From the NCBI RefSeq assembly GCF_001552215.1, contig NZ_BCQT01000035.1, positions 1 to 43,955 on the forward strand: a stretch of DNA of 43,955 bases, written 5' to 3'. Shown here piece after piece: positions 1 through 7,490 of the stretch. Every line of letters starts with the position of its first letter. Positions within the stretch are counted from its first letter, which is position 1. The notes beneath the pieces were generated by a model, which made no database searches, was not told where the DNA came from, and saw only the letters and a list, made by a program, of their open reading frames with translations. This DNA comes from Actinomadura macra NBRC 14102 (GTDB lineage Bacteria; Actinomycetota; Actinomycetes; Streptosporangiales; Streptosporangiaceae). The translations under genes were made by a program, and so were the position numbers.

Positions 1-161
1 GCCCGCCCATCCAGATCATTAAGCAACCGGCTCACAGTCGACTCACTGAGCTCAAACCCCAAACCCCGCAGATGCCGAGCCGCAGCCCGCGCCCCCACCG
101 GACCCTCCTGCACACTCATGAACGCCAAAAGCGCAGACTCCATCCCCGACGCATGCCGCAC
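1..161 (-). CDS. Winged-helix transcriptional regulator, N-terminal part (left copy, cut by window edge)
   Basis: The reading frame starts with GTG at 161, preceded by the strong Shine-Dalgarno GGGGAGGTAA, and runs off the window after 53 codons. The peptide begins MRHASGMESALLAF and contains VGARAAARHLRGLGFELSES followed by TVSRLLNDLDGRG-type residues. This is the layout of a winged helix-turn-helix such as the RNase R/NrpR-type N-terminal domain, with the recognition helix around STVSRLLNDL. It is divergent from the uridine phosphorylase gene, so it probably regulates that gene and the transporter. The effector domain lies outside the window. Its amino acid sequence over the visible part is identical to the copy at the other end. 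The exact family is uncertain. Confidence 0.75.
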   Translation of the reverse strand, partial: MRHASGMESALLAFMSVQEGPVGARAAARHLRGLGFELSESTVSRLLNDLDGR

Positions 162-194
162 CCTTACCTCCCCATCACCAGGACCGTTGCCGGA

Positions 195-230
195 ACCGTA
201 GGCGTCTTGTCCGCGTATGTCAATAGTGAC
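195..230 (-). promoter_or_regulatory. Promoter and operator of the left regulator copy
   Basis: On the minus strand there is TTGACA (223-218), a 17-nt spacer and TACGGT (200-195), placed 34 nt upstream of the GTG start. The -35 overlaps GTCAATAGTGAC (219-230), an inverted repeat of GTCA around four bases that could be an operator for autoregulation and for the divergent gene. The right copy has the same -35, -10, spacing and inverted repeat but a different spacer sequence. Confidence 0.7.
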
Positions 231-286
231 GAACGTGGGATGGTTATGACACTGTATGGTCGCATCTGACGGATGGAAGGAAGAGG

Positions 287-1069
287 ATGAACAGCGACAA
301 ACTGGCCCACCATCTCCACATCAGCGCCAGGGATGTGGGTCGGTACGCCCTGCTGCCCAACACCCCTGAGCAGGTGGCCTCGCTCGCCGCGCTCCTGGAC
401 GAACCGGAGTTCGTCACCCGAAACCGCGAGTTCGAGACCTGGCGCGGCAAGGTAGGCGGCGAGACGGTCGTCGTGACCTCCACCGGCGTGGGCGCACCGT
501 CCACCGCCCTGGCCGTGGAGGAACTGGCCGCGCTCGGGGTCGACACGATGATCCGGGTCGGTGTGTCGGGCTCGATGCAGCCCGACACCGCCAACGGTGA
601 ACTGGCCATCCTCACCGCCGCGATCCGCGACGAGGGGACCACCAAGCAGTACCTGCCGATCGAGTTCCCGGCGACCGCGACCATCGACCTGGTTCTCGCG
701 CTGCGGCAGGCCGCCGAGCGCGCGGGCGCGACGTACAGATGCGGGCCCGCGCACACCAAGGACTCCTACTACGGCGAGACAGAACCCGACCGGATGCCGA
801 TGGCTGCCACGCTGAACCAGCGGTTCGAGACCTGGCGCCGCGGCGGCGCCATCTGCTCAGAGATGGAAACCGCCGCAGTGTTCATCGTCGGCACCGTGCT
901 CAACGTACGGACCGGCAGCGTCGTGATGATGTGGAGCCAGGACGCCATCGACACCGGCGACGCCCCCTCCGCCGAGCCGCTCTTCACCACCGCCGTCGAC
1001 GCGGTGCGCACGATCATCGCCACGGACGCGAGCCCCGTCGCGATCACGCCCCCGGCCCTCGGGGCGTGA
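287..1069 (+). CDS. udp: Uridine phosphorylase-like nucleoside phosphorylase
   Basis: A 260-aa protein of the PNP/UDP family, predicted to cleave uridine (or a related nucleoside) with phosphate to base and ribose-1-phosphate in pyrimidine salvage in the cytosol. Family signatures are visible: REFETWRGK, STGVGAPSTALAVEELAALG (as in E. coli Udp STGIGGPSTSIAVEELAQLG), RVGVSGSMQP near residue 90 (phosphate and ribose site) and SEMETAAVF near residue 192 (the nucleoside-binding EMES/EMET motif). The length fits the family (about 250 aa). The ATG at 287 has GGAAGGAAGAGG just upstream. It is divergent from the truncated regulator and followed by an MFS carrier, suggesting a small uptake and salvage unit. 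Exact base specificity cannot be read. Confidence 0.88.
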   Translation: MNSDKLAHHLHISARDVGRYALLPNTPEQVASLAALLDEPEFVTRNREFETWRGKVGGETVVVTSTGVGAPSTALAVEELAALGVDTMIRVGVSGSMQPDTANGELAILTAAIRDEGTTKQYLPIEFPATATIDLVLALRQAAERAGATYRCGPAHTKDSYYGETEPDRMPMAATLNQRFETWRRGGAICSEMETAAVFIVGTVLNVRTGSVVMMWSQDAIDTGDAPSAEPLFTTAVDAVRTIIATDASPVAITPPALGA

Positions 1070-1166
1070 TGGACTCGGACGACCGATCCGTCGGGGGTCA
1101 CCAGGGCGCGCGGGTGCACGCCGCGTTCCGCGGGGCGCCGAACGACCTCGGCGAGCGGGACGCGAC

Positions 1167-2474
1167 GTGACCATGAATCGCTCTCACCTGGAGGAGGACG
1201 GGGGGTCGTCCGACACGGACGACCAGGCCGCCAGGGCGTCACACGCGCACGGCGCGTTGCGACGACCGCTGGCGGTCCTGGTCGCCGTCGTCCTGGTCGC
1301 CGCGAACCTCCGCGTCGCGGTGACCAGCCTCGGCGCCGTACTCGACCAGGCCCGTGCCGATCTCGCGATGTCCACTTTCGCCGCTGCCACCGCGGCGACC
1401 CTGCCGGTGGTGTGCTTCGGCGGCGTCGCGCTGGGGATGCCCTGGCTCATCCGCCGCGTGGGCGCGATGGTCGGGCTCGCCCTCGCTCTCGGGCTGCTTC
1501 TGATCGGCCTGCTGATCCGTGTCGGCGGCGGTGAGATCACTCTGCTCGCCGGCACCTTCGTCGCCTGCGCCGGTATCGCGGCGGGGAACGTGCTGATCCC
1601 GGTGATCGTCAAGATCGAGTTTCCGGGGCGCATCGGCGAGGTGACCGGGGCCTACAGCGCCGCCATGTCCGCCGGAGCCGCGATCGGCGCCGCCGCGACC
1701 GTGCCGGTCGGCAGGGTCCTCGGCGGCTGGCGGGGTGGCCTTGCCGCCTGGTCCGTTCTCGCGGCAGCCACCCTCGTGGTCTGGCTGCCGCAGGTACGCC
1801 GGGGCACACCCCCGGCCGAACCCCGCGCGCTGAAGACGTCCATGATGCGCAGTCCGGTCGCCTGGGCGGTCACCTTGCTCTTCGCGACGCAGTCGGTGCT
1901 CGCCTTCGTCGTGATGGCCTGGCTGCCGACCATCTATATCGACGCCGGCTTCACACCGGACGAGGCCGGCACGCTCCTGGCCGTCGCGCTCCTGGTCGGC
2001 GTGCCGGTGTACTTCGTCGTCCCGATCCTGGCGGCACGCCTACGACGGCAGGGGGGCCTCGGTGCGGGGATGACCGCCATCCAGATCGTGGGCCTGCTCG
2101 GTCTGCTGTTCCACCCGGCGTCGCTCCCGTGGCTCTGGGCGGTGCTGATCGGCATCGGCGGCGGAGTGTTCCCACTGACCCTGGCGCTGTTCAGCATGCG
2201 CACCCGCACCGCGACGGACACGGCCGCTCTGTCGGCGATGGCGCAGAGCATCGGCTACCTCCTCGCCGCACTCGGCCCGTTCACCGTCGGGGTGCTCCGA
2301 GACGCCACCGGATCCTGGTCCACACCGGTGTCGCTTCTTGTGGGGATCTGCGTCGTCCAGGCGGTTCTGTCCTTCAGCGCCGGAAGGTCGCGCTTCGCGG
2401 GGGAGTCAGGCACCGGGGGCATCGCCCTTGAGCGCCGGCCATGCCAGCAGGGCGTTCCGCACGGGGAGTCCTAG
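1167..2474 (+). CDS. MFS transporter, CynX/NimT (cyanate permease-like) family
   Basis: A 435-aa protein with about twelve hydrophobic segments. The N-terminal motif ANLRVAVTSLGAVLDQARAD is diagnostic of the CynX/NimT/YycB branch of the major facilitator superfamily, and an internal charged loop separates two six-helix halves near residues 215-225. Substrates in this branch include cyanate and 2-nitroimidazole; the substrate here is unknown. The position 97 nt after the nucleoside phosphorylase on the same strand suggests co-transcription and possibly transport of a base or nucleoside-like compound. Start is GTG 1167 or ATG 1173, in the same frame; neither has a strong ribosome binding site. 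Confidence 0.85.
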   Translation: MTMNRSHLEEDGGSSDTDDQAARASHAHGALRRPLAVLVAVVLVAANLRVAVTSLGAVLDQARADLAMSTFAAATAATLPVVCFGGVALGMPWLIRRVGAMVGLALALGLLLIGLLIRVGGGEITLLAGTFVACAGIAAGNVLIPVIVKIEFPGRIGEVTGAYSAAMSAGAAIGAAATVPVGRVLGGWRGGLAAWSVLAAATLVVWLPQVRRGTPPAEPRALKTSMMRSPVAWAVTLLFATQSVLAFVVMAWLPTIYIDAGFTPDEAGTLLAVALLVGVPVYFVVPILAARLRRQGGLGAGMTAIQIVGLLGLLFHPASLPWLWAVLIGIGGGVFPLTLALFSMRTRTATDTAALSAMAQSIGYLLAALGPFTVGVLRDATGSWSTPVSLLVGICVVQAVLSFSAGRSRFAGESGTGGIALERRPCQQGVPHGES

Positions 2475-2579
2475 GCCGTCACCCGATTCCCGCACGTCCC
2501 GGGAGGAACGGACCTTCGGCCCTGTCGTGCGCGCAGGGTGGGGCGGTTCGCTGGAAGCGAGGAGCCGGGAGGACAGACC

Positions 2580-3611
2580 ATGCGAACACCACACAGGACC
2601 AGCTCACCCGAGCAGGTGGCGGACGATGCGCGCCGCGCCGTGGAAGACGCGGTCTGGGCGCCGTCGGTGCACAACACCCAGCCTTGGCGCTTCGGTGTGC
2701 GGGGTACGCGCATCAGCCTGCGCGCCGACGCCGACCGACGCCTGGATGTCGCCGACCCCGACGGACGGGAGATGCTCCTCAGCTGCGGCGCCGCACTGTA
2801 CAACCTGCGGCTCGGGCTGAGGGCGCTGGGCCACGAACCGGAGGTCACCCTGCTTCCCGATCCTGATCGGCCGCACCTACTGGCCGAGGTCGAGATCGGC
2901 GCCGGCGAGCCCGCGGACGAGCACGCCCGACGGCTGCACGCGCAGGTGCGGCGGCGCCGCAGCCACCGTGGCGGCTTTCGGCCCGACCCCGTCCCGGCCT
3001 CGGTGCTGACGGCGATCCGGCACGAGGCGGAGCGAGAGGGCGGCCGGCTGATCCAAGCGGTCGACGCGCATGTGAAGGGGGCGCTGGCCGCGCTGACGGG
3101 CGCCGCCGAGCACATCCAGCGCCGTACCCCTGCCTACGCGACCGAGATCGCGCGATGGGCGCCTTCCCCCGGCACGCGCCGCAGGGACGGTGTCCAGCAC
3201 GGCTCCTACCCTCAGCATGCTTCGTGCACCCAGCCGCACTTCCCCCCGCGAGACTTCGCTCGGGGCCAGGGATGGGGCGTCAAGCCACCGCAGGACACGG
3301 ACGGGTCGGGCGGCGATGAAGTGTCGCTGACCGGTGTCGTGGTCTTGCTGGTGACCACCGGCGACGCTCCCGCTGACTGGCTGCGGGCGGGCCAGGCGCT
3401 CCAGGCAGTCCTACTGCGAGCTGCTGAGCAGGGCTTCTCCGTGGCTTATCACACCCAGGCGCTTCAGGTGCCCGAGCTGCGGGCCTTCATCCGGACCCAC
3501 TTCTGCGGCGACGCTCATCCGCAACTCCTGCTTCGGCTCGGGGTACCCGACAGCCAGGAGTTGACCAGCGTCCGCCGTCCGCTACAAGACGTCCTGGTCG
3601 AAGAAGCCTGA
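2580..3611 (+). CDS. Acg-like nitroreductase family protein
   Basis: A 343-aa protein beginning near WAPSVHNTQPWRF (residues 23-35), the signature of the Acg (Rv2032) branch of the nitroreductase fold. In this branch two nitroreductase-like halves form one chain that binds or sequesters FMN. The C-terminal half (GVVVLLVTTGDAPADWLRAG, then AEQGFSVAYHTQALQVPELR) matches the second domain. Start ATG 2580 is preferred over the upstream in-frame start at 2538 because GGGAGGA lies 6-12 nt ahead. In mycobacteria Acg is a DosR-controlled dormancy protein. Here the upstream region holds only a degenerate DosR-like element (2509-2522, two mismatches in the half-sites). It is convergent with the PPOX gene. 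Confidence 0.85.
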   Translation: MRTPHRTSSPEQVADDARRAVEDAVWAPSVHNTQPWRFGVRGTRISLRADADRRLDVADPDGREMLLSCGAALYNLRLGLRALGHEPEVTLLPDPDRPHLLAEVEIGAGEPADEHARRLHAQVRRRRSHRGGFRPDPVPASVLTAIRHEAEREGGRLIQAVDAHVKGALAALTGAAEHIQRRTPAYATEIARWAPSPGTRRRDGVQHGSYPQHASCTQPHFPPRDFARGQGWGVKPPQDTDGSGGDEVSLTGVVVLLVTTGDAPADWLRAGQALQAVLLRAAEQGFSVAYHTQALQVPELRAFIRTHFCGDAHPQLLLRLGVPDSQELTSVRRPLQDVLVEEA

Positions 3612-3727
3612 GGGAGGCGCGGCACGCCCAGTACTGTTCGCCGACCCGGTGCGTCTGCCGGCTTTGGCGATCAGGTCTGGGCCGGGGCGTGCTGTCAACC
3701 GGCCGCCGCCCCCGATGGCGCGTCTGC

Positions 3728-4132
3728 CTAAGGAATCCGGCGGCCGGACACCAGTTCGGGGCTGATGGTGATGAAGTGATCGCGTTCGCCGGGGGCCCAG
3801 CTCTGCAGCGGCAGATCCTGGAGGGTGGCGCGGTGGTCGTCGGCGGTCACGAGCCGGGCATGACCGACGACGACCACCGACCAGCCCGTGCGGGTGGTGG
3901 CATCGAAGTCATCGATCTCGAAGGCGACGACGGTGTTCGCGGCGGCACGGGCCAGCCTGGACCAGCGCGCGGTACGGATCACCACGTCTCCGTCGTTCAG
4001 CACGTAATTGACGGGCTGCACCGCGGGCAACGCGCGGTCCGTGAAGACGATGCGACCAATGGTCGCCCGAGAGAGCAGGGCCTGGCATTGGCGGGAATCC
4101 AGGATCTCCAGGCCGCTCTGGTCAACATGCAT
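3728..4132 (-). CDS. Pyridoxamine 5'-phosphate oxidase (PPOX) family flavin-binding protein
   Basis: A 134-aa single-domain split-barrel protein. The order LEILDSRQCQALLSRATIGRIVF, then ALPAVQPVNYVLNDGDVVIRT, then VVAFEIDDFD, then GWSVVVVGHARLV is typical of the small actinobacterial PPOX proteins that bind FMN or F420 and occur in DosR regulons. The true substrate is unknown. A perfect-core DosR-type box sits 33 nt before the ATG, so induction by hypoxia, NO or redox stress is likely. The Shine-Dalgarno-like GAGGGT is very close to the start. A decayed paralogue with the same box-to-start distance lies at 10715-10923. Confidence 0.88.
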   Translation of the reverse strand: MHVDQSGLEILDSRQCQALLSRATIGRIVFTDRALPAVQPVNYVLNDGDVVIRTARWSRLARAAANTVVAFEIDDFDATTRTGWSVVVVGHARLVTADDHRATLQDLPLQSWAPGERDHFITISPELVSGRRIP

Positions 4133-4165
4133 ACCCTCAGGGTTCCCCCGAAAGGGGTGTGGCCG

Positions 4166-4185
4166 TTAGGGACCAAGGTCCCTGC
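4166..4185 (-). promoter_or_regulatory. DosR/DevR-type box upstream of the PPOX gene
   Basis: TTAGGGACCAAGGTCCCTGC contains the perfect palindromic half-sites GGGAC and GTCCC separated by CAAG. This matches the mycobacterial DosR consensus layout (TTSGGGACTWWAGTCCCSAA). It lies 33 nt upstream of the PPOX start at 4132. Confidence 0.8.
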
Positions 4186-4346
4186 TTAAGCCCCTGTTTC
4201 GGTGTCCTAGGTTCCTCGGGCTGGAAGGTGGGCGTGCCTCGTGATCGGTGTCGGTCACCGAATCATCGGAGCCGATGAGGACATCCGCTGATGCGGCGGC
4301 GCCCAGCGTCCAAGACGGGACGGCCTTCGGTCTGACGCTGCGGGGC

Positions 4347-5168
4347 TCAGAAATGCTCGCAGCGGTCTACGACGAACCTGATGAACTCGCCCTCAGAGAA
4401 CCGATCAGTGCCGTACCACCACCCCGCGGTGACCAAGGAGGGAATGGTGTAACCGCCGAATGTCGCTTCCCGGTGCACCTCGACACCGAAGGGGTATTCA
4501 CCGAACCCCTCTTTACTCGGGTCGCCCCAGCGAGGAAGCGTGACCGTGCTTAGAGCGCCGGTCTCGGAAATCGTGAGTGTGACCGAATGGATCTGCCCGG
4601 CGATGGTCACGTGGGCAATGGCACGCTCGTCGTCCACCGGCTCCCATCGCACGGACTCCGACAGCGCCGCCGCCGGGACGAGAACGAATTCGCTCGCCAG
4701 CCGTCCGGCGGCACTACGCGTGATGTCCGGCCCCCTGGCCGACAGGACGGGGACCGCGCCCAGCAGCCTCCAGCGCATCTCCCCGTCGCCGCCGCTGTAG
4801 CGGTCGAAGCCTCCCACCGGCAGGCAGGCGACGCGTGCGTTCGCCGCCCAGATGAAGCCGACCGGCAGCCGTAGTACCTGCGTCGCCTTGAACGGCCACC
4901 ACGAGCCGAGCCGGATCCGTCCGTGCATGCGCAGCCGGGCGGCCCCGTACAGCGGGCTGCCGGGCCTGATGGCGTGGCACAGCCAGCGGCGGATGGGCGC
5001 GGGCAGAGCACCGGTCATGGCCGGCTCGAACGGACGCGGCGCCGCGGTCGGTAGGGCCAGGTCCGCCCAGTCGCGGCGCACCGGACCCGCTGGGCGTGGT
5101 GCCGGCTCGGCGAACCATCGAGCCCGGTCGTCCGGCACGGCAGGGCCCTGGGCGGGTCGCGTGCTCAT
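4347..5168 (-). CDS. Conserved protein of the DUF6544 type
   Basis: A 273-aa soluble protein of unknown function. The pattern PIRRWLCHAIRPGSPLYGAA, RLRMHGRIRLGSWWPFKATQ and GFIWAANARVACLPV, followed by a Trp/Gly-rich C-terminal half, resembles actinobacterial proteins annotated DUF6544. The family assignment is from memory and is moderate. Start ATG 5168 is chosen over the GTG at 5174 because AGGAGG lies 5 nt ahead of the ATG and overlaps the GTG. It is transcribed toward the DosR-box region and separated from PPK2 by a degenerate stretch. Confidence 0.6.
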   Translation of the reverse strand: MSTRPAQGPAVPDDRARWFAEPAPRPAGPVRRDWADLALPTAAPRPFEPAMTGALPAPIRRWLCHAIRPGSPLYGAARLRMHGRIRLGSWWPFKATQVLRLPVGFIWAANARVACLPVGGFDRYSGGDGEMRWRLLGAVPVLSARGPDITRSAAGRLASEFVLVPAAALSESVRWEPVDDERAIAHVTIAGQIHSVTLTISETGALSTVTLPRWGDPSKEGFGEYPFGVEVHREATFGGYTIPSLVTAGWWYGTDRFSEGEFIRFVVDRCEHF

Positions 5169-5189
5169 CGGCACCTCCTGTGGGACGCG

Positions 5190-5426
5190 TCAATCTCCCT
5201 TGAGGAAACCACCGCGGCTGATCTCGGGCAGGCGGTCGATGGTCCCCACCGAGACGGACGAACGTCCCAAACCAGGGAAAGTCGGAGCGGAGGTCCCGGC
5301 GGTGGCGGGCGTTGATCGGAAGCACTCCGACGGTGCCGTCGTCCTTCGCCCAGGCGATCCGGCCGAAGGGGACGTCCTGAAGCAGAGCCAGGCACGCGTC
5401 CGGTAGAGCCGCCTACGTGCGGCCAT
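5190..5426 (-). pseudogene. Frameshifted remnant, possibly PPOX-like
   Basis: Coding-like sequence is split over two frames on the minus strand. One frame reads DVPFGRIAWAKDDGTVGVLP followed by an IN, resembling the GRIVF...PAVQPVNYVL stretch of PPOX proteins. The sense then moves to another frame ending in IDRLPEISRGGFLKGD and a stop at 5190. No intact start and no complete domain are visible. The rest of the 5427-5575 gap shows no gene. Confidence 0.3.
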
Positions 5427-5575
5427 GGCAGGCCCGTCCTTGTGGTCCCCCGCGGTTTGGCGAACTCGCGGATCGCGCCCCCGACGTGGTGTTGCTGCGT
5501 CCGGTGACCGCCTCCCGCACAGGTGCGCCGTAATGTGGGCAGTGCGGTGTGCACACCCAGTAGAGGAGGCCCGGG

Positions 5576-6388
5576 ATGGGCGCTAGGGGCGAGGCGGACC
5601 GGTTGCCGCGAAAGGTCTACGAGAAAGAGCTCTTCAGGCTGCAGGCCGAGTTGGTGAAATTGCAAGAGTGGGTACGTACGGAGGGCACACGGGTCGTTGT
5701 GATCTTCGAAGGCCGGGACGCCGCCGGCAAGGGGAGCACTATCAAGAGGGTCACCGAGTACCTCAACCCCCGCGTGGCGCGCATTGTCGCGTTGCCCGTA
5801 CCGACCGAGCGGCAGCGCACGGAATGGTACTTCCAACGGTACGTCCAGCACCTGCCGGCGGCGGGGGAGATCGTGCTGTTCGACCGGAGTTGGTACAACC
5901 GGGCCGGTGTCGAGCGTGTCATGGGCTACTGCACCAAGCAGGAGTACATGCGCTTTCTGCACCAATGCCCGATCTTTGAACGGCTGCTGGTCGAGGACGG
6001 AATCGTGCTGGCGAAGTACTGGTTCTCGGTCAGCGACGCCGAGCAGGAACGCAGATTTCGATCCCGGTCGGACGATCCGATGCGGCGCTGGAAACTGTCG
6101 CCGATAGACATGGAGTCGATCGCCCGCTGGGAGGACTACTCCCGCGCCAAGGACGAGATGCTCGTCCACACCGACATTCCCGAGGCGCCGTGGCATGTCA
6201 TCGAGAGCGACGACAAGCGGCGGGCCCGGATCAATATGATCGCCCACCTACTGTCGATCATCCCGTACTACGAGGTGCAGCGGCCGCCACTCAACTTCCC
6301 GCCCCGTCCGCCGTCGAAGGGCTATGAGCGATTGCCGCGAGAAATGCAGTCCTATGTACCTGACCACGCTGCGACGCTGATGCCCTGA
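5576..6388 (+). CDS. ppk2: Polyphosphate kinase 2
   Basis: A 270-aa one-domain PPK2, which transfers phosphate between polyphosphate and nucleotides (usually making NDP to NTP at the expense of polyphosphate). Walker A is FEGRDAAGKGST (residues 44-55), Walker B with the lid start is DRSWYNRAGVERVMG (103-117), and the lid region carries RRFRSRSDDPMRRWKLSPID. Length and motifs fit class I enzymes. Start ATG 5576 follows GAGGAGGCCCGGG. Polyphosphate energy storage fits the stress and dormancy flavour of the neighbours. No DosR box is seen directly upstream. Confidence 0.92.
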   Translation: MGARGEADRLPRKVYEKELFRLQAELVKLQEWVRTEGTRVVVIFEGRDAAGKGSTIKRVTEYLNPRVARIVALPVPTERQRTEWYFQRYVQHLPAAGEIVLFDRSWYNRAGVERVMGYCTKQEYMRFLHQCPIFERLLVEDGIVLAKYWFSVSDAEQERRFRSRSDDPMRRWKLSPIDMESIARWEDYSRAKDEMLVHTDIPEAPWHVIESDDKRRARINMIAHLLSIIPYYEVQRPPLNFPPRPPSKGYERLPREMQSYVPDHAATLMP

Positions 6389-6662
6389 TGGTGTGCGGCA
6401 AAGGTCAGGGCGGCTCCCACAGGAGAAACGCGTTGATCGTCTCGGCTTGACCTCGCCTCACCGGGAACGCCGCATCGAGCGTCTTTCTGCGTTACCCAGG
6501 CCGCACGCGGGGCTGGCCCACGCGCTCAAGCCTGGGCCAGCCGCTCCAGCCTCGCCTCTCCAGCAACTCGATCCGCCGACGGGCCGGCTGTGCGGCGTCG
6601 AAGGCCGGCAGTGTCAAAGCGTGTCGGCGGAACGGTTCGTCAGAGCCCATACGGCACGGAGA
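6389..6662. other. Non-coding stretch between ppk2 and doxX
   Basis: No convincing gene is present on either strand; open frames here are arginine/proline-rich shadows. The only element recognised in the whole 6389-6774 gap is the DosR-type box at 6663-6682. Confidence 0.5.
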
Positions 6663-6682
6663 GTGGGGACCTACGTCCCGCT
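6663..6682 (+). promoter_or_regulatory. DosR/DevR-type box upstream of doxX
   Basis: GTGGGGACCTACGTCCCGCT carries perfect GGGAC and GTCCC half-sites with a four-base centre (CTAC), the same geometry as the box at 4166. It is 92 nt upstream of the DoxX-like start at 6775. Confidence 0.7.
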
Positions 6683-6774
6683 TTTCGTGCACCGAACGGA
6701 TCTACGGCCAGGGAACTGCCCACGGTTGATTCAAGGGTGAGAACACCGGCGATACGACGGAAGGTGAGACGGCG

Positions 6775-7344
6775 ATGGCAGTCTCTGAGCACAAGACGCA
6801 CACCGGCCACGGACATCGAACCCTGGTGCAGATCGTGACGCCCAAACCGCTGACCGAGTCGCCCGCCGCCCGCTACGTCTGGGCCGTCGCCCGGTTGGCG
6901 CTCGGCTGGGTGTTCGTGTGGGCGTTCCTCGACAAGACGTTCGGACTGGGACACGAGACCCCGTCGGCGAAGGCATGGATCGAGGGCGGCAGCCCCACCG
7001 AAGGTTTCCTGGCGCACGCACCCAAGGGAGTGTTCGCCGATTTCTACAACGATCTGGCCGGGGCTGTGTGGGCCGACTGGTTGTTCATGCTCGGCCTGGC
7101 GGGCATCGGTGCGGCGCTGATGCTGGGCATCGGCATGCGGATCGCCGCAGCCGCCGGTGCGCTGCTGCTGGTCATGATGTGGTCGGCCGTGCTTCCTCCC
7201 GAGAACAACCCGTTCATGGACGACCACCTCATCTACGCGATCCTGGCCATCGGATTGGCGCTGGTCAGCGCCGGCGACACCCTGGGACTCGGTCGCTGGT
7301 GGGCGAACACCCGCCTGGTGAAGCGTGTTCCCGTCCTCAAGTGA
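6775..7344 (+). CDS. DoxX/DoxD-like integral membrane protein
   Basis: A 189-aa protein with a hydrophilic His-rich N-terminus and four predicted helices: about residues 33-53 (RYVWAVARLALGWVFVWAF), 100-120, 122-142 and 157-177. The LALGWVFVWAFLDKTFGLG motif and the PPENNPFMDDHLIYA loop are typical of DoxX/DoxD, membrane subunits linked to thiosulfate:quinone oxidoreductase or redox stress complexes. Actual electron donors here are unknown. Start ATG 6775 follows AAGGTGAG. It lies downstream of a DosR-type box and is closed by a strong hairpin at 7361-7388, so it looks monocistronic. Confidence 0.85.
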   Translation: MAVSEHKTHTGHGHRTLVQIVTPKPLTESPAARYVWAVARLALGWVFVWAFLDKTFGLGHETPSAKAWIEGGSPTEGFLAHAPKGVFADFYNDLAGAVWADWLFMLGLAGIGAALMLGIGMRIAAAAGALLLVMMWSAVLPPENNPFMDDHLIYAILAIGLALVSAGDTLGLGRWWANTRLVKRVPVLK

Positions 7345-7360
7345 ACCAGCACACCAGGTC

Positions 7361-7388
7361 AAGGGCGCTCACCGCGGTGAGCGCCCTT
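7361..7388 (+). terminator. Intrinsic-terminator-like hairpin after doxX
   Basis: Bases 7361-7388 form a perfect 28-nt palindrome (AAGGGCGCTCAC, CGCG, GTGAGCGCCCTT) 16 nt after the stop codon. There is no long T tract, as is usual in high-GC actinomycetes. Confidence 0.75.
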
Positions 7389-7490
7389 GGCTTCGGTCCG
7401 TGTGCGATCGTCCAGGTGGGACGATGCGGTCCAGCGACGCAGATGCCGTCAGGGGCGGGAAGAAAGAGTCGGTAGGCGGGCGATGGTGCG

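Larger units (their letters stand above)
1..236. repeat. Left arm of the terminal inverted duplication
   Basis: Bases 1-200 are the reverse complement of 43756-43955 with only two mismatches (positions 21 and 114), both synonymous in the regulator gene. A 15-17 nt stretch (about 201-215) then differs, and 216-236 again matches 43720-43740 exactly. Weaker similarity continues to about 285. The arm covers the 5' part of a regulator gene and its promoter. Base 1 corresponds exactly to the last base of the window. Confidence 0.95.

Noticed and set aside
72..269. Plus-strand 65-aa ORF at the left end
   Set aside because: It is antisense to the regulator gene, and the mirrored copy on the other end shows the coding strand is the regulator strand (good ribosome binding site, synonymous changes).
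2509..2522. DosR-like box CGGAC-CTTC-GGCCC upstream of the nitroreductase
   Set aside because: The geometry is right but both half-sites carry a mismatch; it is too weak to list as a site and is only mentioned in the regulon finding.
5165..6247. Long minus-strand ORF over ppk2
   Set aside because: It lies opposite a clear PPK2 gene with all motifs; the translation is a Pro/Arg-rich shadow.
7419..7433. GGGAC...GTCC near the SulP start as a DosR box
   Set aside because: The centre is six bases instead of four and the second half-site is incomplete.
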